Assembly (NCBI RefSeq): GCF_008831285.2
Contig: NC_045141.1
Location: forward strand, 26,897,315 to 26,961,314
DNA from: Nymphaea colorata
Taxonomy: Eukaryota; Streptophyta; Magnoliopsida; Nymphaeales; Nymphaeaceae
Reading direction: 5' to 3'
Length of the DNA: 64,000 nt
Shown here: positions 49,701 through 61,613 of the stretch, piece by piece
Position numbering within the stretch: position 1 is the stretch's first letter
Layout of the letters: each line of letters opens with the position of its first letter
Translations under genes and position numbers: made by a program
The notes under the pieces: model-generated
Told to the model about the DNA's origin: nothing
The model's input: only the letters and a program-made list of their open reading frames with translations
Database searches by the model: none

Positions 49701-52700
49701 AATAAGGATATGAATAAATAATTCATGGTTAGGGGTAAAACTTTAGGGAATCGGTAGAATCACGAAAAACGATCAATCACGAAACCTTTGACATGGAGAA
49801 AAAAATGCAAACCATGTTTACTTGTTCGTTTTATTAAGCTTTAAAAGATGTTTATTGTGTGCTCACAGGTTTAATTGAAGATCACAATCAATCGCTACTA
49901 ACTTTCGGTAAAAGTACTCAAAATCGGAAGCCAAATTTTGTATTAAATATAACAGAAACTTCATCAAGCAAAAGACGTACCCTTGGCCAACTAAACCTTT
50001 TAAATTATTTTTGTATCTTTTTTTTTTTTTTTTAACAAGCAACCCGATCGAACTCCACATAATGGCACTGAGACTTTTATTGAATAGAAACTTTTTTTAA
50101 CATTCTTAGACCGTATACACGAGAAGAGAAATTCCGACGTTGGTGCTCACCTCTGAGGTCCTGCCCCAACCTCAAAACATAGGCTTGACACATTTTTTTA
50201 TAACGTTCCCCCGCATCTAAATGGTTTGGATTCGGGTCAGATCCAATTGTTCCTTAAGTAGACTAATTGGATATGTTTAATTGGATCAGGATTCAGATTC
50301 AGACTTCGGTATGAATATTTTTATTTGACTTCGAATCTAATTAGCATTAGATCCGGCATTTGTATGAAACTGGGTTGAATTTTTACTGAATTCCCAATCA
50401 ACTTTCGGATTCAAGTTCATATTCCATGATGAAACAGTACATAAGATCTGAATCCGATTGATAATTAGATCCAAATTTCGTTGAAAGTCAAATTAAATGG
50501 GTTTGAGATGAGATCAACAGCGAAATTAAAATATGTCGATTCCTTTGCATACCTTTCACCACGGAATTCATGAGAGACGGAGGCGCACGAAAACGAAACG
50601 AAGGGGTCTCCCACCTTCCCCTTCGTTTTGCGTGAGCCCGCTCTTCCCTCTTTCCCTCTCAGTGGAGCGGGCACTTTCTTTCTCTCCATTAATGACCAAA
50701 ACGACAAAAATGAGAAGGAAGGTAGGTAAAAGGAGAAGAAAGGGAAAGAAGTTCGCCATCTCAATGAGGAATGGAATTGACAGTTCTGCTTTTGATCTGC
50801 AGAGAGCGCGACGGAGGCAGACGACACGGGCGGGGAGTCGCCGATGGTGGCGGTGGAGAGGGTGATGGGCCCGGTGGGAAGGGGGAAGGTCAAGCCCGGC
50901 AGCAAGGGAGGGAAGGCCAACAAGGCGGTGGGGCCCGGGGGCATGCGGATCGACATACCGGCGACCACGCCCACCAGGGCCCTCTCCGCCCTCACCCAGT
51001 CGCTGTGGGAGGACGTGGTCACCACGCCCAAGAAGGACGGCTCCGGCGAGGCACTCAACCGGAAAAAGGTCCAGTGCGCAGAGAAGATGATCCGCGGCGC
51101 CTACGTCGAGCTCTACAGGGGCCTCGGCCTCCTCAAGACCTACAGGTGGGCCTGTGTTGTGTTAATTAAAGACTTGTTCTGTTCAATGTTTCAAGAATTA
51201 GTGTTCGCTTTCCTGTTGTTTCTTTTAAGAAAAGCCAGCATTAATCTGTGTATGGTCGCCTTTGTGAAAATATGTAGAAATACTGAGATGAAAATCCTTT
51301 AAAACTCAGTAGGAAAGTCACTGTAAGGTTCTGTCGTCCAGTGGGCTTAGTAGCTCCTGGGACTGATCATGGGCCGATGGTCAGCAAGAGTACTGAATCT
51401 GGACTCTTGTTGGTTGCCCGGCTTCAGTGGTGACATTACGTCTGATAAAATCTCCCATCTCCTAGTTAGGACATTAGAGATTACGTTGGTTCTTCGCTTT
51501 CCCTTTATTATTTTATGTTAGTGTCGTTAATTTGTTTTGGAGGTTAGATTGTGACGTTTTTTTTTTTGTTTTTATTTAAAATTGGCAGCTCTCTAAATCT
51601 TGTGGCGTTCACGAAGATACTCAAGAAATTTGATAAGGTGCTCTCTCTCTCTCTCCCGCTCCCTCCTTTTGTTCTGGTATCGCTTCTAGAACGATCAGCA
51701 ATATATATATATAAAGCCTGCCTTTCTGTCCTCTCCGATGAGTAAGGGCAATAAACGTAGCAGAGACAAAGTTGCACTGAACGCAAAGAGATAAATAGAA
51801 AAAAAATTGCATCTATATTGTTTGAGACAATTTAAACAATGAACGTAGCTCTTCCATACTTGGCTTCAACTGCACCAAGAAAAAACGAAAGAAAACAAAA
51901 GGAGAGGCCAGATTGCGTGTGCAGCATAGGGAACTTTCTTTTCAAACTTTAGCATCTATTTTAAGACATTCTGTCTGCTCATAATACAGTATTAAATTCA
52001 AAAGTTTTACTGTTAATTTCTTGGTTCCTAGTTGGCTTTGCCATCCATCTTTATTATAATCTTTTATTTTTCTCTGAGTGACGAATGATCTCAGAGTCCA
52101 TCATTAAAGATATGCAAACTAGATAGTTTCATAATTTCGTTAAATATCTTGGTCATCTAACTAGCGTGTCTCTGTTCTAAACACCCAGGTTTCGAGTCGG
52201 CAAGCTTCTGCAACGTATTTGAAAGCAGTGAAAAGATCGCATTTTTTGAGTTCAGACAAGGTATTCTCTCCCTTACTTTTTTTTCTTGGAAGTTACTGAT
52301 ATAATGCAATAGCATGTCAATTTCACGAGATCCAGACAATATCGTCGAGCTGACTTTCCTCACATGAATCATACACCTGAGTCATGGACATTTCTCTATA
52401 ACATAGTGGGGTTCTGCACATAGTGCTGTAGGTGTAAGCACATACCCATTATAAAGGCAAAGAAAGATGGAAGGGGAACGTACCCGTGCATGGCTAGTGC
52501 TGGTATCTTTTAAACAAGCTAAAAGGAAAGCCAGTGTATCTTAGTGGGTGCACAAAGGTCAGTTATCTTGGTGGGTACACGCAAGTAACTTAGTAGTGTC
52601 CCTTAAAGATATTGGGAATCCTGGTCAGCATGTATATAATTCTAAGGCAAGGGAGCTGCCGCACTGTCGCAGTTTCCTCTCTTTGGCAACCGACATTTAT

Positions 52701-55700
52701 CTAAAATGTGGCACTGTCAGTACTATTTCAATGAAATATTAACAAATTATTTTTTTTATTTAAAAGTAAAAAAGCGTGATCCATTATAAAATGAAAGTAT
52801 CTGATTGATGAGTTATGCTGCTGGTGTAACAGCATAACCACACACACATGCACGTGCATTGCATGTCACCGGCCTTTACTAGTTGGAGGTGCCGTTCTAA
52901 AAATGAAGAACTGATCCCTTGGCACCATGTGTGTGGTTTAAGCTATGTTACTAAGAACTGGGATCGAGTTTTTGTGCATGCGACAAATATGTAAAGTAAA
53001 AAAGGCAGTGACATTTTAGAGAGAGAGAGAGAGAGAGAGAGAAAAGTTTTGTTGGATGGTGATAGTAGTTAAAAATGATGTGAAATGCTGTTGTTGGGCA
53101 GATTGTTAAGTTGGCGGACGAGGTGGAATCCATATTCACCAGGCACTTTGCTAGCAATGATCGGAAAAGAGCAATGAAGTTCTTGAGGCCCCAAAGCCAA
53201 AAGGACTCCCACATGATCACCTTTTTAGTAGGTATGCAAGTTTGATCCACTCCACGCGCGTGACCCGATTGCACGGACGCATCATTTCTTCCTGGCCACC
53301 TGTATCTATGAAATTGCCTTCAACACTACCTACTAAGTGCCAGCACGTTTGACAACCATTGCACAAAAAGTTTGTGATATTGCGCCCGTGCATACCACAT
53401 GGCGGTGAACCAACACATAGTTTACTTCATTGGCTTTTCTGTGACAGCCGACCGCTGGTGAAAGAAAGAACAAACATATATTTTTTTAAAGTTTTGTATA
53501 TTTAGTTTTTAAATATTTTTACAATTCTCATTTTATCCTGTTCTTTCAAAAGTCATATTTTTTCACTTTAACGAGAGCATTTTGATCATAACACTCTTGA
53601 GCATACTACAAGTACCATTGGTATTTGGGCATATTCACATAATTTTGTAGTATTATATGAACAAATTCATAAAACGGTTTGTTATGATTGACAGACACAC
53701 TGGTAAACCAGACTCTTAAGAATCAAGAATGACCTTGGCGTTTGAATTTTTCTATACTGAGGTTGAGAAAAAAGAAATATACTGAATTACTAAAATGTTT
53801 TTTTTCTTATTTTTTTTTTCAAAAATTTATGTGAACCAAATCGATGGTCAAGATCATCTAGCAATTAATTGTTCAACACCTACTGACACAGACACACACT
53901 GGCGGATACAAGTTAGGTTTAATTGAATAGGTGCATTCCATTTCCGATTTTTAGATATAAATAGAAAATGGGGATAACTTTGAAACCTAAACTATAAAGA
54001 GAAATTATATGAGTGTTTTTTAATGTAAGACTAACTATAGGATACACCATTTATGTTGGAAAACTTCTGGCGATGGGAATGAGGCCCTAAAATGGATAAA
54101 ACTATTTGGCTTTTAAGTTTTGACACATGATTGTTTTTCTCGGTTGACTAAAAACCTTTTACGCCCTCTTTGGTTGAAGGGAAAGGGAGGGATTGAACAA
54201 TAAATCTTTTGTTTGGTTGATTAATTAAAAAGGAGAAAAAAAGAAAGAAAATTAAAAAGTTTGTTTAGTTGAGAAGGGAGAAAAAAAGAAAGAGATGAAA
54301 AAAAAAGGAAAGTGTAATGTAAATCTAAGCCCTCCAAAATTAGACTTATTGAAAAAGAAATGAAACCTGTCTCTTTCTACCATTTATACCCCTCTTAATT
54401 TTTTAAACATTTTAAATGATATGAATATTATTTTAAAGTATTATAAATTATATTCTTTTCTTTCATTTCTATCTAATATAAATTATATCCTTTCTTTTCA
54501 TTTCTATCTAAACACGGTACTTCTTTTTCATTTTCATTTCAATCATTTTCCGTTATTTTTCCTCCATTTCCTTTTGTGCTTCAGTCCCTAAAATTATTGC
54601 AGCTTTTTCTGCATAAATTTGGGTGCTTGGAAACATCTTTAGCGTGATCGACTGGCCTTCCTTTCTCGCTCTCACCCTCATTTTTTGGTTGAAAGCACTT
54701 GGAAGCATCACAGGCCGCTTTAGCCTTTAGATCAGAGCAGAAAAGAGACTACGAATATCCACGAATCATCAACGGTTTCCGTCGTTCATTTATTCAGCCT
54801 TTATTTTAGTTTTTGAACATTACTTTTTCATTGTGCAGGTCTGTTCACGGGCTGCTTCTTGACCCTCTTCACCGTCTATGCTTTCCTGGCCCACCTCTCC
54901 GGCATGTACTCCTCCTCCACCCAATCTGATTACATGGAAACCGTCTACCCCGTCTTCAGGTAGCGCACCCACCTGCCCTACCCATGCATATATATATATA
55001 TATATAGTCAATTTTGAAACTTTTTCTACCTGGTTTTGAAGGGACACAAATTGAAAACTTTCATCGTTACTTAAATATCCATGAGACATGAATTAATTAA
55101 GTTGCCATCATGAAATTAAGCTTTCCCAGTACTGCCTGAAATCGAATCAGAGTAGCTTCAATGGAATGATTTATGTGGCAGCATGTTCGCGCTGATCAGC
55201 CTGCATGTATTCCTGTATGGATGCAACGTCTGCGCATGGAGAAGCACCAGGATCAACTACACCTTCATCTTCGAGTTCTCCCCCACCACCGCCCTCAAGT
55301 ACAGGGACGTCTTCCTCATCTGCACCTCCATCATGACGCTGGTCATCGGCGGAATGGTGGCTCACCTCATCCTCCGCACAAATGGCTTCTCCCCACAGTA
55401 TGTCGATGCCATCCCTGGTGTCCTCCTCCTGGTAAGTCCATCGGCGGAATGCTTCGCTCTTTAACATATTAAGAAATTTTAGGAATGTGAAGCTTTGCAT
55501 TTGAGATTTTGATGAAAAATGTTTCCAAACACTCTGTTTTGTGCGCCCATTGCATTGGCGGTCCTTCAGTTTCACCTAATAGTGGAAGACATAATCTATA
55601 CACAATCTTCTTGTTTGTTTTAATTGGCGGTGTTTACTGCTTAACTGGACATGAATTCATAGCCTAGCTTCTTTCTCATTTCTCAACTTATGGATGGCAT

Positions 55701-57461
55701 TTGGTGCTCAGATCTTCACCGGCTTGCTTATCTGCCCTCTCAACATCTTTTACCGCTCCACCCGCTACTACTTCCTCCGTGTCATGCGCAACATCATATG
55801 CTCACCATTCTACAAGGCAAGTTCTCTCTCTTTCACTCTATAATCCATATATATAGCTCGAGTTATAAATTCAATCCATTCTTGATTACTAGACTTGAAA
55901 ACCGATGTGGTGGTCAGACACTAATTCAGTATGAATTGCTTGCAGGTGGTAATGGTGGATTTCTTTATGGCGGATCAGCTAACTAGTCAGGTATTACTTG
56001 CTCTACCTTTTTCAAGTCTTAGCGACAGTTGTCAACAGTTTAACGTCGATAGCCAAGAATTTGTGACTGCTGAAAAAACTCATGTTCCTCGTATATTCTT
56101 TAATTGGAAAAGAATTGTACAATTGAGTCAAAGAAAATTTAAAGCTTTAAAATTAAAATTTATATGTTGAGACTTACATGATCTTTTAAAAAGCTAAAGG
56201 ACAACGTCTCTTGTATGTTGCAGGTGCCACTGCTAAGGCACATGGAGTTCACAGCCTGCTATTTCCTTGTGGGCGGCTTCAAAACTCATCATTCACAGAC
56301 ATGCACCAACAGCAAGCTCTACAAGGAGCTGGCTTATGTCATTTCTTTCATGCCTTACTACTGGCGTGCCATGCAGGTGCGATATGGAAATCCCCTACAG
56401 AAAAAAAAAAAAAACATACAAAAATGCATAGACTTTTCTCTGTAGTACATATTTTTCTGAAATTTATGGATGCTGGTCAGTGTGCAAGAAGATGGTTCGA
56501 CGAAGGAGACCTGACCCACATAGCAAACCTGGGCAAGTATGTCTCAGCCATGCTAGCGGCTGGAGCCAGACTGACATTTGCAATGCAGCCTACCCCTTTG
56601 TGGTTGGCCCTTGTTGTCATCACCTCCACAGTGGCAACCATCTACCAGCTCTACTGGGACTTTGTGAAGGACTGGGGGCTACTCAACCCAAGGTCCAAGA
56701 ATCCATGGCTGAGGGATGATCTCATTCTCAAGCGCAAGAGTGCTTACTATGCTGCAATTGTAAGTAGCATCTTCTGCCATTATTTCTTCAGATCTCATGT
56801 GCGTCACCGACACAGGTGTCTTAGACATCTGGAAAAGCAATTAATCGTCCTGCCTGGCTTTCCCAAAAATCCCAGTTTGATTTCTAGGTTGTGCTCTTGT
56901 TTGCATCAATTTGATATCTATGATGAACTTTCTCTTATTTGTCTCTGTCACCGTGCCGATTAAGCACGACCCAAGTTCACGAACCCTAAAATTCATCCAA
57001 GTTCATTAACTTGAATGTTCCACAGTTCCACTACTAGAGCAAAATATAACCAAGTTCACAAAGAACAAAATTTTTGGTTTAGCCCACTTTGCTGGTTTTG
57101 GTTAGAAAGAAGGAAAATGATAAAAATGCGTGTCGGCATGTATGTCAGGGTATAAACTTCGTGCTTAGGCTTGCTTGGGTGGAAGCAGTCATGCACATTA
57201 ACGCCGGCAAGGTTGACCACAGAGTGGTGGATTTTTTATTAGCTTCACTTGAGGTGATCCGCCGCGGACACTGGAATTACTATAGGTAAAATTTTCATGC
57301 ATATTTGTGCTGTGTTTCGCGATCTATTTTCTTGAGGTTAAGTGATTAGCACTGACCATTTTCTCAGCAGGTTAGAGAATGAGCACTTGAATAATGTGGG
57401 CAAGTTCAGGGCAGTGAAGACAGTGCCGCTGCCATTCCGCGAGATGGAAGAAGATGATTAA
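46710..57461 (+). CDS. PHO1-family phosphate exporter (SPX and EXS domains), copy 1, complete
   Basis: Fourteen exons: 46710-46955, 47693-47999, 50803-51145, 51589-51637, 52189-52260, 53102-53231, 54839-54959, 55182-55431, 55712-55816, 55946-55990, 56224-56376, 56481-56759, 57149-57285 and 57371-57461. All phases agree; total 775 residues, normal for PHO1. PHO1 exports inorganic phosphate from root stelar cells for xylem loading; SPX senses inositol pyrophosphates and EXS carries transport. SPX spans residues 1 to about 340: [20 protein letters not shown], the Lys-rich [12 protein letters not shown] helix (139-150) and [20 protein letters not shown]. Helices start at about 383 ([20 protein letters not shown]). 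EXS, exons 10-14, includes [40 protein letters not shown] and [20 protein letters not shown]. Intron 9 begins with GC (AAG|GCAAGT) rather than GT. Long introns 2 and 6 hold AT-rich and MITE sequence. The exact PHO1;H subgroup is not resolved. Confidence 0.96.
46959..46983. repeat. (CT)n tract at the start of PHO1 copy 1 intron 1
   Basis: The CT run begins directly after the donor (CAG|GTATCTCTC). The same layout is present in PHO1 copy 2. Confidence 0.95.
48383..48390. promoter_or_regulatory. P1BS-like motif GTATATTC in PHO1 intron 2
   Basis: Matches GNATATNC, the site bound by PHR1-type phosphate-starvation regulators. It lies inside the 2.8 kb intron 2; a second match is 101 bases downstream. 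Chance matches are expected in AT-rich DNA of this length. Confidence 0.3.
48484..48491. promoter_or_regulatory. second P1BS-like motif GTATATTC in PHO1 intron 2
   Basis: Same eight bases and the same preceding CG (CGGTATATTC in both) as the first motif. Function is speculative. Confidence 0.3.
53019..53042. repeat. (GA)n microsatellite in PHO1 intron 5
   Basis: A GA run about 60 bases before the exon 6 acceptor. Confidence 0.95.
54165..54620 (+). mobile_element. MITE-like insertion in PHO1 intron 6
   Basis: It starts GCCCTCTTTGGTTGAAGGGA with AGGGATTGAACAAT, continues with a purine-rich body, and contains TGTAAATCTAAGCCCTCCAA-AATTAGA. These blocks match the reverse strand of 39850-40067 in the same order. 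There is no coding capacity. The right end is uncertain. Confidence 0.55.
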
Positions 57462-58797
57462 GACTGCTGCAAGAAGATTATTAGACCTGCTGATGCTTGA
57501 TTGATGATTATGGGCTTGTGATTCAATTAGTGGGGCAGGACAAAGCCGAGCCAAAAGATCCCAACTCAATCATGCGGTCGATTCATGTTCATTGGATCCA
57601 TCGTTCTTGTAGGGCCTTGCTGAACAATGGTCCCTTCTGAAAGGGACCATGGGCTTGTATTCATGACGCTAAGGATCAAATAGGTTGGTTTTGTAGATAA
57701 TGGCATTTGGAATTTGAGCATGATTGGTTCCCGGGATTTCCCAAAAGATTGAACTATCATCCATGCCTTCTAATGGTTGGAAGCAGAGCAGTCCAAATTC
57801 CACACTAGTAGTACTCAGCAAATGGGGGGAAAAAAGAAAAGAAAAAAACAATGAGTGCTTATCTGAAAGGGGAAAACCCCTTGTCGAAATGGCTTGAGCT
57901 GCAAATCAATTGAAAAGGCTAGTTTACTCTGTTTGCAGAAACAGAGAACCACAAATTTTGGTTTGACCCATCCAAAAGCTAAATCATTTTCCTGGGCATT
58001 GAAGAGTAAACAGCTCTCTTTGCTACTGTCATTGAAAGAGGACGTCAGAGAGGAAAAAAACAAAATGCCAAAGGTGGGGTAACTGGTTGCTTTGTTTTAA
58101 TTTTGATCTCGAAAGGTAGGTGGAGTACCGCTTTGCCAGCATCAGAATAGGCATGTAAATAAAATTAAGTACGTTTCCATGTAAGTTCCTCAGAATTGCT
58201 CTTTTGATGGTTGTTTACGTTTCCCAGAATTGCTCCTCTTGATGGTTGTTTAACTCAGCTAGAAAAACTAAAACCGTTTTACGATCAAAATAGTGAAGTT
58301 TGATAGAAGAGATGAGGGCGAATGAAACGAGGCCTAAGAGTTGGGGGCAAGCATTAACCTTAGAGTAAAGCACTTCTCTGCCAGAAAGCACGATCAACAA
58401 GCAGCTTACATCGTTCAAGTGAATACTAATATTATATCCACAATGACAATCAACCAATGATCTTCAACATTATTTATGAACCTCGCCAAAAGGAAATGTG
58501 AGCTGGTTTCTTTTGACGTGTATGGATTAGGGCGGAACCAACTAGAGTATGTCGCGCATTAATTTAAACGAAAACATATCAGTGTTCAGGTGTCTACTAA
58601 AAAACTTTGAAAAAAAAAAAAAAGGAAAGAAAGAAATATATTTAGTGGCCATTTGGATGACACCCTCATTTAACAAAAAGACTTGGTTTCATGCAAACCA
58701 AGTTTTTTAATGAGTTTTAACAATCTTGTTTAATTTTATTACGTATCCTAGCTAACACTGCTCTTTTCCTCCCGTCAAACGTGTTGATGCTTGTCAG
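57462..58797. other. 3' flank of PHO1 copy 1; no gene
   Basis: Contains the presumed 3' UTR and AT-rich sequence. A block at about 58640-58730 (GGCCATTTGGATGACACC, AACCAAGTTTT) resembles similar blocks at 18735, 38226 and 62797 and may be a MITE family. Short frames here have no motif. Confidence 0.4.
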
Positions 58798-59059
58798 TGT
58801 GCAAGAAGATGGTTCGATGAAGGCGATTTGAACCACTTAGCAAATTTGGGCAACTATATGTCAGCCATGATAGCGGCTGAATCACATATACAAGGCATCC
58901 CACTCCGTTGTGGTTGCCATCACCTCAACAATGGCAACCAGTTGCCAGCTCTATTGGGATTTTGTCAAGGACTGGGGCCTTCTCAACCCAAGATAAAAAA
59001 ATCCATGGCTGAGGGATGAACTCACTCTAAAGAAGAAGACTTTTTACTATGTAGCACTT
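58798..59059 (+). pseudogene. orphan copy of PHO1 exon 12 (EXS segment), frameshifted
   Basis: Matches exon 12 of PHO1 copy 1 (56481-56759) from the acceptor (TCAG|TGTGCAAGAAGATGG) to the donor (CTT|GTGAGT). It encodes [20 protein letters not shown] and, in another frame, [13 protein letters not shown]-like sequence. It is 262 bases against 279; the net loss of 17, mainly where exon 12 reads AGCCAGACTGACATTTGC, breaks the frame, and an in-frame stop (AGATAA) follows LLNP. No neighbouring PHO1 exon is found within 500 bases on either side. It is the remnant of a third PHO1 copy or a local exon duplication. Confidence 0.9.
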
Positions 59060-59273
59060 GTGAGTAACCTCATGCATATATGCATCTTCCATTATATTCA
59101 CAGGTTCTCACATGTTGTTTGTGGGCCTCACGTCCTGAGCCATGTCATGTGATCCGCCTGTGGAAGAACTGTTTGATTGATTACAAGGGGAAAAAGAATT
59201 AAAAGCCCATTTTCTACCTAAAACAAGCATTTGAAAGGAGTACTTACAGGCAGCTATATTTCATATCGAGTGT

Positions 59274-59775
59274 TTAATTATGCTTTATTAAACAACCAAT
59301 CTGTTTGTCATTCGAATGCAACAGATTCTGAAACAGAAAGTAGTAGGTGAACCACTTCCGCTGCAGGCCATCCCTTCCTGATCTGAAAATTGTCAAGCAG
59401 CATATCAGCAGTCGTTCGGTTTTGATCTTCAGAGAGACGTTTATTTCGCCACGCTGCAAAGCCTTCAAGTTTCCATTGTTGGCCTTTAGGACGATCACCC
59501 CCTCCCCGGTATAAGTGAGCCCAACAGCCTCAATGCAATTCAATAAAACATCATCTTCTGGAACACCATCACTGGGATCCTGCCGAACAGCTTCCGCATA
59601 AACAAAACCGCCCGCTTGATTCCTCACCAGGACAGCTACTCCCTATTTCCCCTTCCTCGACCAGGGTGCTATATGAATGTTGAAAGGAACTTCCTGGCCG
59701 TCGCTCCATTGGCCCCATAAGGTTCTGGTTTGAAGCCAGTTGCTGACTTTTGACAGGTTGTTCGAGCACCAACTG
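59274..59775 (-). pseudogene. degenerate retroelement-like fragment, possibly RNase H-like
   Basis: In one minus-strand frame, interrupted by one stop, the reading is TLWGQWSDGQEVPFNIHIAP, then GVAVLVRNQAGGFVYAEAVR and LNCIEAVGLTYTGEGVIVLK. The order resembles RNase H domains of plant LINE elements, where a G(V/I)xxVxRxxxG strand is followed by an acidic helix. The usual first catalytic Asp is not visible. The assignment is tentative. Confidence 0.35.
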
Positions 59776-61613
59776 CAGTTAAGCGGATGCTATTTCAATC
59801 TATTCCAGAATAAGTCCACAGCTTTAGGCATCTCCTTTTTAGACCCATGTTTTGCATCATAAAGGCCTTACCTTTTGAAACATGCTGGATGCATGGCTAA
59901 AATTGCTGATGCAGCCACAGCAATCTGCTGTTCTTAACACTGCAGAAAAGCACATTTAATATTCCCAAAATGAAAGGTAAATCAGGTGTATCAGATTTTA
60001 TACCTTTGGCAAAAATTTTAGCTACAGCGAAGGAATCACTTCATGGAAGTTGGCTTTCAATCAGAACCCCAATACTGTCCTCCATTGTGAACCTACTTTT
60101 TACAATGAGAACAAAAATATCTAGTTCTGTTTCTCCATTTTCCATCTCCACTCTTATCAAATCCATGAAATGCCACTTGCTCAGTGTTAGTTTTATCTTT
60201 ATTGGAATATTTCCTTTTGTGGGATTCATCACTTTTTTTTTTTTTTTGCTCGATTCATTTCTCAAAATAATTGAACAAACCACGCTCAAAGACAGCAGTT
60301 CAAAGGCCTGAAGAATTTGGCTTCAAATGGTTCCATATTCCAAGCTAAGACCCGCAAGTAATTGGGATATTAATTATTCTGATGTTCGTGCATCTTTTCA
60401 CTGGATCAAGCTGGGCAACATTATAAACACAGAAATCAAGTTTATACGCCGTAGATCTCCCATTTATTTCGTGAAAGTCTGGTTCACGGCCTTTTTGCGA
60501 ACACTTGTATTCTGAGAAAGCCGGAACATCGAGCAATATACATTTTATCACTATACAACTCCTTGGGACTTTGGCCAATCTCCAAATTTGTTCTGCCATT
60601 TCCTTGCAACTCACTTTCTTAAAAGATCTCATTTACCAACATATGGTTTGGTGGATTTGACTGCTGTGTAGCACATCAATTCTCTCAAATGGCCGTTCCA
60701 GCACTTGATCCTTCCGCCGTGAGTGCGTTTGAGGAAGCAGGCACACACAAGACAGTATAGTGCAAACGTGGCAAAGTATTGAATTCGGTATGAAGGGGGT
60801 GTTTTTATTTTTTGTCAAAGGTAATTTTTTCTTTCACAAAGCCGGGATTTTTTCTCTCCGTATTAAGTCTTCTTTAAGGCTACCGACCTGCCTGTCATAT
60901 CTTGATCCATTAACCTATATATTCAGGAGGAAAACAACACAGTGGTTGAGTTTGAGTTGGGCCTATCATAATGCATGACTACATAGCTGAGGATTCACCA
61001 CAATACTAGCTTGGCTCATTATTGCCCAAACAATGGCCTATTTCTTCACATTCACCGTGTTGGTATGACTTGAATTTTTCAAACATATTTGGTTTACGCG
61101 GCGTTAAAGGTTTCCGAAGTCTTCAATTAGCCTTAGTTCAATTTTAATGTAGCCAAAACTTTTATTTGGAACCATAAACTAGATGATGAGTGCTAAGCAC
61201 TCGATATACTATCACCTCTAGCTGTTGATTATATCTCATTAAGCAAGGTGGTGAGCCATTTTCATATTCGACGACAAGCTTTCACTTTTTCATCCTCACG
61301 TGACCCTACGCAGTTGTGAGCACATTATATGCATCTATCTAAAGAATTGCTTTTAACCCACGCACATCTTTATGCGCATCTAAAGAATTGCACTTAACCC
61401 AAGCGAATCCCCACGTGCATCAAAGAGGAACTCACTGAAGTGTCAATAATTGTACGTTTCAAGGAAATGTGAACTAATGACCATGATGTATCTTGCATTA
61501 TTTTTTTTTAACTCATCGAATTGATCCCAATTAATTTCCCAGCAATGCTGAGCAGTGGATGGACCAAGCATAGTAAGTCCCCAACACGTTTTTCTCAACA
61601 TTCGTATCTTTTT
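59776..61613. other. accessory sequence, decayed frames
   Basis: Minus-strand frames at 60041-60289 and 60345-60632 have protein-like composition (EQIWRLAKVPRSCIVIKCIL; IPIKIKLTLSKWHFMDLIRV) and may belong to the same decayed element as 59274-59775. No family is recognised. The rest is non-coding. Confidence 0.35.

Noticed and set aside
50465-51169. Minus-strand frame of 197 residues and an alternative plus frame over PHO1 exon 3
   Set aside because: Both are shadows of the GC-rich third exon of the PHO1 gene, whose own frame matches the family.
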